13,997 nucleotides of DNA from an uncultured Ruminiclostridium sp. (GCA_910585505.1 CAJUFF010000016.1:16662-30658), one strand, 5' to 3'; shown: positions 5,951-13,881, counted from the stretch's first letter. A program made the numbers and translations. Notes: generated by a model not told the origin, from the sequence alone.

Positions 5951-7326
5951 TTTATCCGCATATACGCAGGCTTCCATCTTCCCGATGCAAAAAGTGCAAT
6001 AAACATCACAAATAAAAGCATATTATGCCCTATCATACAGACCCACGCCGAAACAAGCCCATAACTTAACAACTGAGTACAAATAAACGTCCCCAAAATT
6101 CTCACAAACCACATACCGAGCACATTAAAGACAAAAGGCGAAACTGTCTTTCCCGCTCCCTGCATAATGCCCTCGATAACTATCGGCACACCGTAAAACG
6201 GCTCCGATATCGCCACCATACGCAGTACCGACGTACCAAGCGCTATAACCTCCGCGTCCTTTGAAAACAAAAGCATAAGGTCGGGTGCGAAAATAAGCAG
6301 CAGTCCTCCCGACAGTATCATCAGCACTATCACCAGAGGTATTGCCGCTTTTGCCAGATTTTGCAGCCGCTCCTTGTCCTTTGCCCCGCAGGCGTTTCCC
6401 GAAAGAGTTGCCGCCGCGGTCTGCATTCCGTAGCCGGGAATATAAAATGCGGATTCTACTGTATTGGCTATTGTATGAGCGGCCGTGGAGGTTTCGCCTA
6501 AGGAATTTATCATCGAGGCGAAAGCCACATAGCCCAACGATGTGGCGAATCTCTGGAACATATTCGGAAGCGCTACTCTTAAGCAGGGCTTAAGTATTTT
6601 TATATCGGGCTTAAGGCTTTGCCCCTTCGGCGAAATTTCTTTATGCCTCCATATCCTTACCGTTATGGCAATGCCTCCGAAGGCGTAGGAAACGGCGCTG
6701 GCGATGGCCGCTCCTTCTATTCCAAAACCCGCTCCGTAAATGGTATAGCCCGTATCAAAAATTGTCACGCTCCTTGTGGGATAAATAAGGAAAAAGTTAA
6801 GAAGAATATTTATTATGTTTACAAAAATCCCTATTATCATCGGGGATTTTGTATCCCCTACCGATCTGAGCACCGTTCCGAAAATTATATTTGCCGTTCT
6901 GAACAGCATTGGTGTGTACAGTATAAGGAAGTATCTTGACGCCATTTCTCTTATATTTATGTCCACCTGCATCCACACGGGCACAAGTCCGCTTAAAGAA
7001 GTCGTAAGAAACGTGAAAAGCAGTCCGACTATGATGACGGCGGTTACGGCCTGCCCCGAAGCCTTTTTGGCGTTATCCTTTTCGTTTGCTCCCATAGATT
7101 GGGCTATATAGGATAAAAAACCCACGCCTATTGCCGAAACAGTGCTGCCCACAAGCCAGTTTACCGTGCTGGTGGCGCCGACTGCCGCCGTAGCCTGCTT
7201 GCCTAACGAGCCTACCATTGCGGTGTCTATGTACTGTACGGCAGTCTGCATAAGCTGCTCCAGCATAGTGGGCCAAGCGAGAGTCACTATGGCCGGCAGC
7301 ATTGAAAATAAAGCTTTTTTCTTCAA
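5947..7326 (-). CDS. MATE-family multidrug efflux transporter
   Basis: This is a multi-spanning membrane exporter, 459 aa from the chosen start, the normal MATE length, with about 12 hydrophobic segments in two similar halves. It begins LAWPTMLEQLMQTAVQYIDT, the classic first-helix region, followed by AMVGSLG. The second half opens with a similar ALPNMFQRF region. The family exchanges Na+ or H+ for cationic drugs or metabolites; the substrate is unknown here. An in-frame GTG at 7350 would add eight residues, but AAAGGAG lies six bases before the TTG at 7326, so TTG is the likely start. The only upstream space, 7327-7478, holds a hairpin and a palindromic repeat but no clear promoter. Expression may therefore depend on read-through from the comEC operon, or on a promoter I missed. 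Confidence 0.93.
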   Translation of the reverse strand: MKKKALFSMLPAIVTLAWPTMLEQLMQTAVQYIDTAMVGSLGKQATAAVGATSTVNWLVGSTVSAIGVGFLSYIAQSMGANEKDNAKKASGQAVTAVIIVGLLFTFLTTSLSGLVPVWMQVDINIREMASRYFLILYTPMLFRTANIIFGTVLRSVGDTKSPMIIGIFVNIINILLNFFLIYPTRSVTIFDTGYTIYGAGFGIEGAAIASAVSYAFGGIAITVRIWRHKEISPKGQSLKPDIKILKPCLRVALPNMFQRFATSLGYVAFASMINSLGETSTAAHTIANTVESAFYIPGYGMQTAAATLSGNACGAKDKERLQNLAKAAIPLVIVLMILSGGLLLIFAPDLMLLFSKDAEVIALGTSVLRMVAISEPFYGVPIVIEGIMQGAGKTVSPFVFNVLGMWFVRILGTFICTQLLSYGLVSAWVCMIGHNMLLFVMFIALFASGRWKPAYMRIK

Positions 7327-7332
7327 GGCGCA

Positions 7333-7342
7333 CTCCTTTTTT
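7333..7342 (-). promoter_or_regulatory. Ribosome-binding site that fixes the MATE start at a TTG
   Basis: The - strand reads AAAAAAGGAG here, then six bases, then TTG at 7326-7324. The motif lies inside the reading frame of the alternative GTG start, which has no comparable site upstream. Confidence 0.8.
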
Positions 7343-7362
7343 GTTATCACATGATTTTATAA

Positions 7363-7391
7363 ATTACCGCCGTTTTTAAAGCGGCGGTAAT
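7363..7391 (-). terminator. GC-rich hairpin between the DHHW gene and the MATE gene
   Basis: The arms ATTACCGCCG (7363-7372) and CGGCGGTAAT (7382-7391) are a perfect 10-bp stem with a 9-nt loop. On the - strand the stem is followed by TTTATAAAATC, a poor T tract; on the + strand by GTTTTATA. It could end the comEC-to-DHHW operon weakly, or act as an attenuator in the MATE leader, since it lies only 37 bp before the MATE start codon. Confidence 0.55.
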
Positions 7392-7396
7392 GTTTT

Positions 7397-7454
7397 ATAC
7401 TAATCCCTTTTTAAACTGTGGGTATTACATCGGTTTAAAAATGATTGGTATTAT
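7397..7454. repeat. Palindromic repeat related to hairpin 1 at 1820, with the third 11-mer copy
   Basis: The left arm at 7397-7418 (ATACTAATCCC, then TTTTTAAACTG) and the right arm at 7431-7451 (CGGTTTAAAAATGATTGGTA) are an imperfect inverted repeat that pairs well if G-U is allowed. The left arm starts with the same ATACTAAT as hairpin 1 and shares its TTTTAAA core. The right end contains the 11-mer ATTGGTATTAT at 7444-7454. Confidence 0.6.
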
Positions 7455-7478
7455 ATTGCTGATGGCCAAAGAACGGTA

Positions 7479-7628
7479 TTATTTGCACATATTTAATTTA
7501 ATAATATTTTCGTCCTCGGAAAAGGTAATTACATTGTAAAGGAAAAGAAGCTGATCGTAATCCTTAAGCCGCGCCATAATCTGAAAATCCGTATTTATAT
7601 ATCTGAGGTCGATCATTGTGACTTTTTT
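7479..7628 (-). other. Out-of-frame C-terminus of the DHHW protein
   Basis: On the - strand, just past the A6 run at 7628-7623, the neighbouring frame stays open for 47 codons. It reads VTMIDLRYINTDF, then LKDYDQLLFLYNVITFSED, and stops at 7481-7479. This is the expected C-terminal strand and helix of the DHHW family. The sense frame instead stops after NIKKSQ at 7613. One extra A in the run would restore a 391-aa protein. Confidence 0.8.
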
Positions 7629-8653
7629 ATATTCCTTGAAAGGAATGGAACAAAGGAGTGAGCATAGCTGTCCTTTATCAGTAGAATGGATTTGTCGTTT
7701 TTTGCGTTTTTATTTTCCACGGTAACGATAGGAGAGTTTTGACCCAAAAATGAGGAGTACTTGTCTTTAACCTGTAAAAAGCTTCTGAAATACATACTGT
7801 CGTATTCGTCATAGATAACTTGGTTTGTTTCCGTATCGTAATTTTTGAATACCGATACTTTGACTTCCGGTTCCCCCTCCGTCAGCGTGTAATAATCTAT
7901 TACGTCGGGAGTTATTTCAAAGTCAAGGGTTTTAGAAAACAGGGTGCCTCTAAATTCGCTGTCGGCGTGTTCTATTGTAAAATCGTCATATTTGCGGCTG
8001 TTATAGCCCAAAATCTGAGAGGCGGCTTCGTATGCGACAAAGGCGCCGTAGCTGGTCCAGTGGTGGTCGGTGCGGTAGTAGATATATGAATTTCTGCGGT
8101 TCATAAGGGCGGAAAAAGCGTCTATCGTGCCCTCAAAACCCTTTAATTCCGAGTAAAATCTGTCTATATATTCCTTTTGATCGCCTATTTCCGCGTATTT
8201 TGGAACGTTGTTTTTGTAAACCTCCTGAGCGTTCGGCACTAACATAAAGTAGGCGGGTATTTCCGGATGCTTTTCGACAAAGTCGTTTATCGCCTTAAGA
8301 TTGCGTTGGTACATGCTTTCGTCATAATCTCTCCAGATTTGCATCATCATTCCGTTTTCGATAAAAACACCGTTTGTTTCGGTTTTTCCGAGAGCTGAGT
8401 CCGTCTTGTTTTTAAGAACGATCCAATCTTCACGCCCGAAAAAACGGTCGGAAATCCACTTGTCGAAGCCGTTCATAAAGCTTTCGTTTTTATAGCTCTT
8501 AAAGTTAAGCTCCGGAAAAGCGGCCAGATATCTGTTTTCGTTTTCGGAAAAGGGCTTTTTTTCCGGTGACATAAAGACCAGCGTCAGTATCGGAATTATA
8601 GTGAGAAACAAGGCAAAAAGCGCCACCATTATTTTTTTATATAAATTCTTCAT
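7613..8653 (-). CDS. DHHW/AlgX-like polysaccharide O-acetylation protein (frameshifted near its C-terminus)
   Basis: This is an extracytoplasmic SGNH-type esterase-like protein of 346 aa as it stands. Residues 8-28 form an N-terminal membrane anchor. The family-naming motif is TDHHWT at 195-200, matching the catalytic Asp-x-His of AlgX/AlgJ. The likely nucleophile Ser329 lies in KDSYAHSF, 327-334. Such proteins take acyl groups passed across the membrane by an MBOAT partner and attach them to a polysaccharide. The MBOAT gene lies 20 bp upstream in the same direction, as usual for the pair. The frame ends early because of a 1-nt shift at an A6 run; the rest is intact at 7479-7622. Catalytic residues precede the break, so a shortened product might still fold partly. 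Sequencing error, slippage and true mutation are all possible. Confidence 0.88.
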   Translation of the reverse strand: MKNLYKKIMVALFALFLTIIPILTLVFMSPEKKPFSENENRYLAAFPELNFKSYKNESFMNGFDKWISDRFFGREDWIVLKNKTDSALGKTETNGVFIENGMMMQIWRDYDESMYQRNLKAINDFVEKHPEIPAYFMLVPNAQEVYKNNVPKYAEIGDQKEYIDRFYSELKGFEGTIDAFSALMNRRNSYIYYRTDHHWTSYGAFVAYEAASQILGYNSRKYDDFTIEHADSEFRGTLFSKTLDFEITPDVIDYYTLTEGEPEVKVSVFKNYDTETNQVIYDEYDSMYFRSFLQVKDKYSSFLGQNSPIVTVENKNAKNDKSILLIKDSYAHSFVPFLSRNIKKSQ

Positions 8654-8673
8654 TTTTCCGCGTATTCCTTTCG

Positions 8674-10083
8674 TCAGAAATTAAAATAAAGAAACGGGTT
8701 GTACGTAGCGTCCGCCAGATAGGCTGTGGAAAGCACCATTATCGCCGTTTTCGCTATCGGAGTGGAATAATTTACGAGAAGGGGCATTTTTTCTTTGAGC
8801 CATTCGGCTGCGCGGGAGAAAATATCGGTGCAGGCAAAAGTTCCTATAACAAACATTACGCCGTAATTTATAAGATAGTACATTGCAGTGTTATCAACAA
8901 GCGTTCCGCCGCCTCCAAACATTGCTCCCATATAACCCAACGCGGTGGGTATGTCCGCAGTATCGAAAAGAACCCAGCCCAATATCACCAAAACGATAGT
9001 GTAAAGCCATGAGAAAAAGTCGGGAATTCTTTCCAGAATCTTTCCGAGAAACAGCTTTTCCATAATTATTACCAAGCCGTAAAGCACACCCCAGAGGATA
9101 AAGTTCCAGCTTGCTCCGTGCCAAATACCCGTAAGCAGCCATACAACCGCAAGATTAAACACGGTGCGCCCTTTTCCTTTTCTGCTTCCGCCGAGGGGAA
9201 AATACACATAGCTCTTGAACCATGCGCCCAAGGTAATATGCCATCTGCGCCAGAATTCGCTGATGCTTTTCGACTGATACGGATAATTAAAGTTCTGCGG
9301 AAAATTAAATCCCATCATTTTACCCAGACCTATCGCCATATCCGAATAGCCGGAAAAGTCAAAGTAAATCTGAAGGGTAAAAGCCAATATTCCAAGCCAC
9401 GCGGTAAGCACCGACAGCTCGCTTGTCTCCATCCCCTTGACCGACGTCCAGAGCATACCGATATTGTTGGCTATCAGAACCTTTTTTCCAACACCGGTTA
9501 TGAATTTCAAAATTCCCTCGTATATACAGTCGAGGTTTACCGTTCTGTCATCCAGCTCCTTAGCGATATCGTCATACCTCACTATTGGTCCTGCCACTAT
9601 CTGGGGGAAAAGCGTGACAAATGCGGCGAAGGAAATGGGATTTTTCTGCACCTTTATCTTTCCCATATACATATCTATTGTGTAAGACATTGACTGGAAG
9701 GTAAAGAAGCTGATTCCTATCGGCAGAGGCAGGGCATGATTAGGATCATAAAGAGAGGTTCCGAATATTATGTCAATGTTTTGCATTATAAACCCGCTGT
9801 ATTTAAATACTCCAAGCAGACCGAGATTCATCAGCAGGGACACAATAAGACAAATGCGCTTTATCGTTTTGCTTTTGTCGAATCTGTATATCAAGAGCCC
9901 CGCCGTGTAGTCAATAAGTGTTGAAACTATCATTATCAGCACGTATACGGGTTCGCCCCAGGCATAAAATATAAGTCCGCTTATAAGAACGAAAAGATTT
10001 TTGAATTTTTTGGGCACAATATAATATAGTATCAGCACTATCGGTAAAAAAACAAACATAAATGTAAGGCTGGAAAAAACCAT
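8674..10083 (-). CDS. MBOAT-family O-acyltransferase, AlgI/DltB-like
   Basis: This is a polytopic membrane acyltransferase of 469 aa, the normal length for AlgI-type proteins. It carries acyl groups, often acetyl, across the membrane to a partner that modifies an extracellular polymer. Residues 1-60 are hydrophobic and typical (SLTFMFVFLPIVLILYY). The conserved core is FWRRWHITLGAWF at 277-289, and the active-site His322 lies in LTGIWHGASWNFILWG. About ten or more membrane spans are evident. The ATG at 10083 is preceded by AAAGGA, which overlaps the stop codon of the upstream Toprim gene (8-bp gap), so the two are coupled. The DHHW gene 20 bp downstream is its likely functional partner in exopolysaccharide or cell-wall O-acetylation. 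The exact polymer is unknown. Confidence 0.95.
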   Translation of the reverse strand: MVFSSLTFMFVFLPIVLILYYIVPKKFKNLFVLISGLIFYAWGEPVYVLIMIVSTLIDYTAGLLIYRFDKSKTIKRICLIVSLLMNLGLLGVFKYSGFIMQNIDIIFGTSLYDPNHALPLPIGISFFTFQSMSYTIDMYMGKIKVQKNPISFAAFVTLFPQIVAGPIVRYDDIAKELDDRTVNLDCIYEGILKFITGVGKKVLIANNIGMLWTSVKGMETSELSVLTAWLGILAFTLQIYFDFSGYSDMAIGLGKMMGFNFPQNFNYPYQSKSISEFWRRWHITLGAWFKSYVYFPLGGSRKGKGRTVFNLAVVWLLTGIWHGASWNFILWGVLYGLVIIMEKLFLGKILERIPDFFSWLYTIVLVILGWVLFDTADIPTALGYMGAMFGGGGTLVDNTAMYYLINYGVMFVIGTFACTDIFSRAAEWLKEKMPLLVNYSTPIAKTAIMVLSTAYLADATYNPFLYFNF

Positions 10084-10091
10084 ATTTTGAA

Positions 10092-10715
10092 TTATCCTTT
10101 CGGTATTGTGTTTTCTTCGGTATTTATCGTGAAAGCAGCTTTTTTGTATTCTTCGGGAGTATACATTGTGTTCAGCACTTCTATAAGCGAGTTGGAGGAG
10201 AGCAGAGAGGGGAGCTTAAGCAGTTTAAGGAGCTTTTTTCGTTTTTCCTCCGAATTGTCCTTTCCTATAAAACCGTCGTCGTAAAGCATTATTTTGTCTG
10301 CCCAAACGATTTTTTCTTCCCTGCTTCCTACGTTGTCGGATATGTCCACTCCGGATTTTATAAGGGCTTGTCTGAGGATATCCGCGGGGATCCCCTCAAC
10401 GCCCAATTTTCCTTCCTTTGAAGGCTCAGACTTTCTTTTTTCTTTTCCGAATATTTCCGGAATATAGACGTTGTATATTTTCCCTTTTCGGGTACAGCCT
10501 TTGATATAGCTGCGTATTTTAAAGCCCGCGCTGTCGCTGTCGGTTAATATTATTATACCGCGGTTTTCCGCAAGGCTTCTGATAAGCGCTAACTTTTCTT
10601 TGTTTTTAAATACTCCAAAGCCGTCGGTGGTAATTATTAGCGAGTCGGTGAGCGATGATAGTTTTATTTTGTCGTACTTTCCTTCGACTATAAGAGCTTC
10701 CTTAAGATGTATCAT
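10092..10715 (-). CDS. RNase M5-like Toprim protein
   Basis: This is a 207-aa cytoplasmic Toprim protein. Counted from the chosen ATG, the first Toprim motif is ALIVEGKYDKIKL near residues 6-18, with catalytic Glu. The second is GIIILTDSDSAG near 52-63, with the Asp-x-Asp metal site. A KEGKLGVEG segment near 104-112 matches the conserved GVE region of RNase M5, and the C-terminal helices resemble the DUF4093/RNase M5 C-terminal domain. RNase M5 (rnmV in Bacillus) matures 5S rRNA; whether this is its true counterpart is inference. A TTG at 10754 would give 220 aa overlapping holA, but the ATG at 10715 aligns with the start of Bacillus RNase M5 and has GACGGA upstream. It lies 22 bp after holA. 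The usual RNase M5 partner ksgA is not nearby. Confidence 0.8.
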   Translation of the reverse strand: MIHLKEALIVEGKYDKIKLSSLTDSLIITTDGFGVFKNKEKLALIRSLAENRGIIILTDSDSAGFKIRSYIKGCTRKGKIYNVYIPEIFGKEKRKSEPSKEGKLGVEGIPADILRQALIKSGVDISDNVGSREEKIVWADKIMLYDDGFIGKDNSEEKRKKLLKLLKLPSLLSSNSLIEVLNTMYTPEEYKKAAFTINTEENTIPKG

Positions 10716-10737
10716 TTGTTTTCCGTCACTTAGTTTT

Positions 10738-11775
10738 TTAGTATAATGCTTCAATTATTTTAAGTACAGTTTCTTCTAAAAGAAGCTGCCTGTTGACAGT
10801 AGAGGATTTACATTTTACGTCGGCGTCAAAAATAATGTTTACCGCGTTTCTTAACGCGCCAAGCTTCATTTTGGAGGCCTGAGTATACTTTCTTGCCGCG
10901 AATCCGGCTTTTGCTCCCGTGTAGCCGAAATCCGCGGATACCTGCTGAGGGGGAACTCCGTTTGTTTTTGCCGCCTTTGCCGTATAATAATCGGAATACA
11001 CGGTGGACAGCGTAGCCAGAATCGGGATAGGATCCACCCGCTGAGCAAAAAGCTCTCCGAGAATTTTGAAGGCTTCCTTTTTATTTCCCGCTATCATAGC
11101 GTCGGACAGAGTAAAGATTCTGGTTTCAAGTCTTTTGGCTGTCAAAGCGTCTATAATCTCTCTTGTTATTTCTTTCCCTTCCGTCACATAGCAGCACAGC
11201 TTAGTGGTCTCCACGGAAGCGAGATTCAGATCACAGGCGGTTATTTCAGCTATATATTCGGCGTTTGACGGGGAAATAAGTCTTTTTTGCTTATGAACTT
11301 TCCTTAATATTATATCCCCGATTTTCATTTTATTAAGAGGCTTGAATTCACATACCGCGGAATATTTTTTGATTATCTCAAAAAGCTTTTTTACCCGTCC
11401 CGAACGGAGGGAAAATCCGCAGCCTGTAAGGTAAAACACCATAACCGTCGTATCCGGAACATTTTTAAGTATGCTTTCGAAAAGCTCAAATTCCCCTTCG
11501 GGAAGCTTTTCAAGATTAAAATCGTTTATCAGTATAACCTTGTGCTCCGCGAAAAAGGGGAGGGATTCCGCGTGATCGGACAGCATATTCAGATCGGGGT
11601 TGCCGCTTAGCTCAAGCAGGTTTATGTCCACCGCCGCGCTGCCCAACAGCGTATTTTTTATTTTCACGGCATAGGTTTTGACTAAAAAGCTTTCTTCTCC
11701 GTAGAAGAAGTAAACCGGTGAAAAATTTCCGCTTTTAATGGCGGTGTTTAGCTGAACTTCCGTTATTATAGGCAT
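10738..11775 (-). CDS. holA: DNA polymerase III subunit delta
   Basis: This is the clamp-loader delta subunit, which opens the beta sliding clamp during replication. The 345-aa length is normal. The N-terminus has the family pattern PVYFFYGEESFLVKTYAVKI (20-39), the degenerate nucleotide-site region of delta. The central part, ILKNVPDTTVMVFYLTG, corresponds to the domain 1 core strands. The C-terminal collar domain follows from about residue 210. It includes the segment ILGELFAQRVDPIPILATLS that recurs in this family. The ATG at 11775 follows AAAGGCGG at good distance. It sits 18 bp after comEC, the standard order in Firmicutes, and leads into the Toprim gene. No zinc-binding or intact Walker motif is expected in delta, and none is seen. 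Confidence 0.93.
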   Translation of the reverse strand: MPIITEVQLNTAIKSGNFSPVYFFYGEESFLVKTYAVKIKNTLLGSAAVDINLLELSGNPDLNMLSDHAESLPFFAEHKVILINDFNLEKLPEGEFELFESILKNVPDTTVMVFYLTGCGFSLRSGRVKKLFEIIKKYSAVCEFKPLNKMKIGDIILRKVHKQKRLISPSNAEYIAEITACDLNLASVETTKLCCYVTEGKEITREIIDALTAKRLETRIFTLSDAMIAGNKKEAFKILGELFAQRVDPIPILATLSTVYSDYYTAKAAKTNGVPPQQVSADFGYTGAKAGFAARKYTQASKMKLGALRNAVNIIFDADVKCKSSTVNRQLLLEETVLKIIEALY

Positions 11776-11793
11776 TTTTTATCCGCCTTTCCT

Positions 11794-13824
11794 CTATCCC
11801 TGATTTCTTTTGCTTAAAAAACCGTTTGCGGTTACTATATATGAAGCTTTTTCATAGTAAAGGTTTTTGACGTTTTCACACCCTTCCGCCCCGTCGAGCC
11901 TTTTTGAGGAGACAAAGACTGTTCCCGATAAATTCAGGTTTTTTCCCGTATAGCCGTATAAGACGGAAATGTTGTTGTCCAGAGGATCTTTAGCGGGAGA
12001 AAGCGATACGGATACGCCGTTTATTGTCAAAGTACATATGTCCGATTGGTTATACAGGGTTATTTTATCGGTGTAAACCTCTTTTTGAGTTTCAGGGGGA
12101 ATAAATATTTTACACGGTATTTCGGAATAACGCGAAACGGCGTTGTGATTGGTGTTCAGTACTGTCAGCGCCGATACCTCTTCAATGAAATTATTTTTCA
12201 TATAATTGTTTATATTTTGCAGCAGCTTTGGCGAATCGTCGGAGACCGCTATAAACACGCTGCCCATATGTTCTGCTATTATGCAGGCGTCGTCGCCGTC
12301 GGAATACATGGTAAGCTTTGCTTTATCATAGAAATAAATATCACTGGCAGCGGTAAGGAAGAGCATAACGCAAACCGAGAGCGATATTGCCTTGAGCGTT
12401 TTCCGCAAATCTTTAAAGCGGAAGTATACAAGCAGAATGAAGATCGCGGAAAGAAAACTTATAGGTGCGGTAAAGGTGTAATCCAACGGGAAGTAAGCGT
12501 ATTTGAAATTCCCGAACAGGTTTATAATCCGGATCATACCCTTTGCGCACAGCCCTGCCAAAAATATCAGAATACTTCCGTTGCCGCCTAACATAGCAAA
12601 CAGCGCCGCGTAAGCCAAAGCGGGAAGAAATAAAGGGTACAGTATGAAATTTGTCACTGCGCCCACCGCGGAAAACCCGCCGAAATAAACGCAGCTTAAG
12701 GGAAATGTGCAGAGAATGGCGGAAATGGAAGCGATAAAAGCTCTTTTTACAGTTGAAAATCTTCCTTTTCCGAATTCGCGTGCTGCCGCGGCCGAAGCAG
12801 CACCAACGCCTAAGGTGCCCGCAAGTGACAGAAGAAGACCAGCGTCGGTGCAGGCGTAAGGGTCGCACAATGTTATCAGCAGCGCCGCCGCTCCTGTGGA
12901 GTTAAAGACATTGCTTTTTCTCATAAACGGTTCACTGCCGTAATATATAATCAACATTATTCCGGCTCGCACCACCGAGTGAGAAAGCCTGAAAAACAGA
13001 ATAAACAGTAATATCAGTACTGCCAATACCGAAAATTTCAGATATCTGTGACGCTTAAGCGGCGTTAGTGAAATAATCAGCAGGATTATATGGGATACAA
13101 GGGTAAGGTGCAGTCCGGATACGGCGGTAAAATGACTTACTCCCGCTCTCTTGATATTTTCCGAAAGCGCGTCGCTCAATCCCGTTCTGTCACCCAAAAA
13201 CATCGCGTTTAATATGTCTCCCTCTTCGCCCGTCAGAAGAAGGCCGACTTTTTGTCCGATATAGTCGCTGTAATCGGATAAAAGCTTTTTAACGCTGAAC
13301 TTGCCGCTCGGTATTATTTCCGCTTTCGATTTCGGAGAAGCGGAAAGAAAAATATTTTTGGGTTTGTAATAGCTTTTTTCGGCAAAAAGCTGGTTATTCT
13401 TCAAAAGTGAAAGCTTGACCGTTATCCTTATATTGTCTCCGATTTCGCCCGCATTATCCTCTCCGAACATATTTATGCCGGTTTCGGCTCCGTTTATATT
13501 TGTTTTTATTGTATATGCGGCGGTATCATTACCGTAGTAGCGCACATCTGTTATGGTACCGTTTATTTCCGCCGTCTTTCCCGCGCATTCAATCACGGGA
13601 ATATATACGGTAAGCGTGTATATGCCGTGAACGGACATTGCAGCTGAAACCGTAAACAAAGCAACGGCCGTAATAGCTGATTTACCCGATTTTATTACCG
13701 ACACGGCGCTTATAAGCAGCATTGCGGCGACTGTAAAAACGCCTATCGTAAAAGTACCGAAAAATTCGGCACAAATAAGTCCTGCAAGGTATGAAAAACC
13801 TATCCAGCCTAATTTGTGCCTCAT
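11794..13824 (-). CDS. comEC: ComEC/Rec2-type DNA uptake channel with degenerate C-terminal domain
   Basis: This is the predicted inner-membrane channel that takes up single-stranded DNA in natural transformation. It has 676 aa, shorter than the common 750-800. Residues 1-75 hold N-terminal helices, and 80-165 an extracellular OB-like region (DUF4131 type). Residues 205-470 form the competence domain, with HFTAVSGLHL at 231-240 and many membrane spans. The C-terminal part, 503-676, keeps the outline of the beta-lactamase-like domain: SDGDDACII at 508-516 stands where VGQGDA is usual. The metal motif HxHxDH is replaced by NTNHNAVSRY at 557-566. ATG 13824 has AAAGGAG six bases upstream and a consensus promoter about 60 bp upstream. 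It leads an operon with holA. The channel part may work; nuclease function looks lost. Confidence 0.92.
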   Translation of the reverse strand: MRHKLGWIGFSYLAGLICAEFFGTFTIGVFTVAAMLLISAVSVIKSGKSAITAVALFTVSAAMSVHGIYTLTVYIPVIECAGKTAEINGTITDVRYYGNDTAAYTIKTNINGAETGINMFGEDNAGEIGDNIRITVKLSLLKNNQLFAEKSYYKPKNIFLSASPKSKAEIIPSGKFSVKKLLSDYSDYIGQKVGLLLTGEEGDILNAMFLGDRTGLSDALSENIKRAGVSHFTAVSGLHLTLVSHIILLIISLTPLKRHRYLKFSVLAVLILLFILFFRLSHSVVRAGIMLIIYYGSEPFMRKSNVFNSTGAAALLITLCDPYACTDAGLLLSLAGTLGVGAASAAAAREFGKGRFSTVKRAFIASISAILCTFPLSCVYFGGFSAVGAVTNFILYPLFLPALAYAALFAMLGGNGSILIFLAGLCAKGMIRIINLFGNFKYAYFPLDYTFTAPISFLSAIFILLVYFRFKDLRKTLKAISLSVCVMLFLTAASDIYFYDKAKLTMYSDGDDACIIAEHMGSVFIAVSDDSPKLLQNINNYMKNNFIEEVSALTVLNTNHNAVSRYSEIPCKIFIPPETQKEVYTDKITLYNQSDICTLTINGVSVSLSPAKDPLDNNISVLYGYTGKNLNLSGTVFVSSKRLDGAEGCENVKNLYYEKASYIVTANGFLSKRNQG

Positions 13825-13881
13825 GATTTTCTCCTTTTTGACATTATATCAACCGAATAAAACAACCTGACATATTAGATA

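Noticed and set aside
7073..7333. 86-codon open frame on the - strand inside the MATE gene
   Set aside because: It is an alternative frame of the conserved MATE N-terminus, with Arg/His-rich composition typical of shadows.
9118..9693. 191-codon open frame on the + strand
   Set aside because: It lies entirely antisense to the MBOAT gene, whose motifs and length are convincing; its translation has no family features.
12046..12591. 181-codon open frame on the + strand
   Set aside because: Antisense to comEC, with low-complexity charged residues and no ribosome-binding site; a shadow frame.
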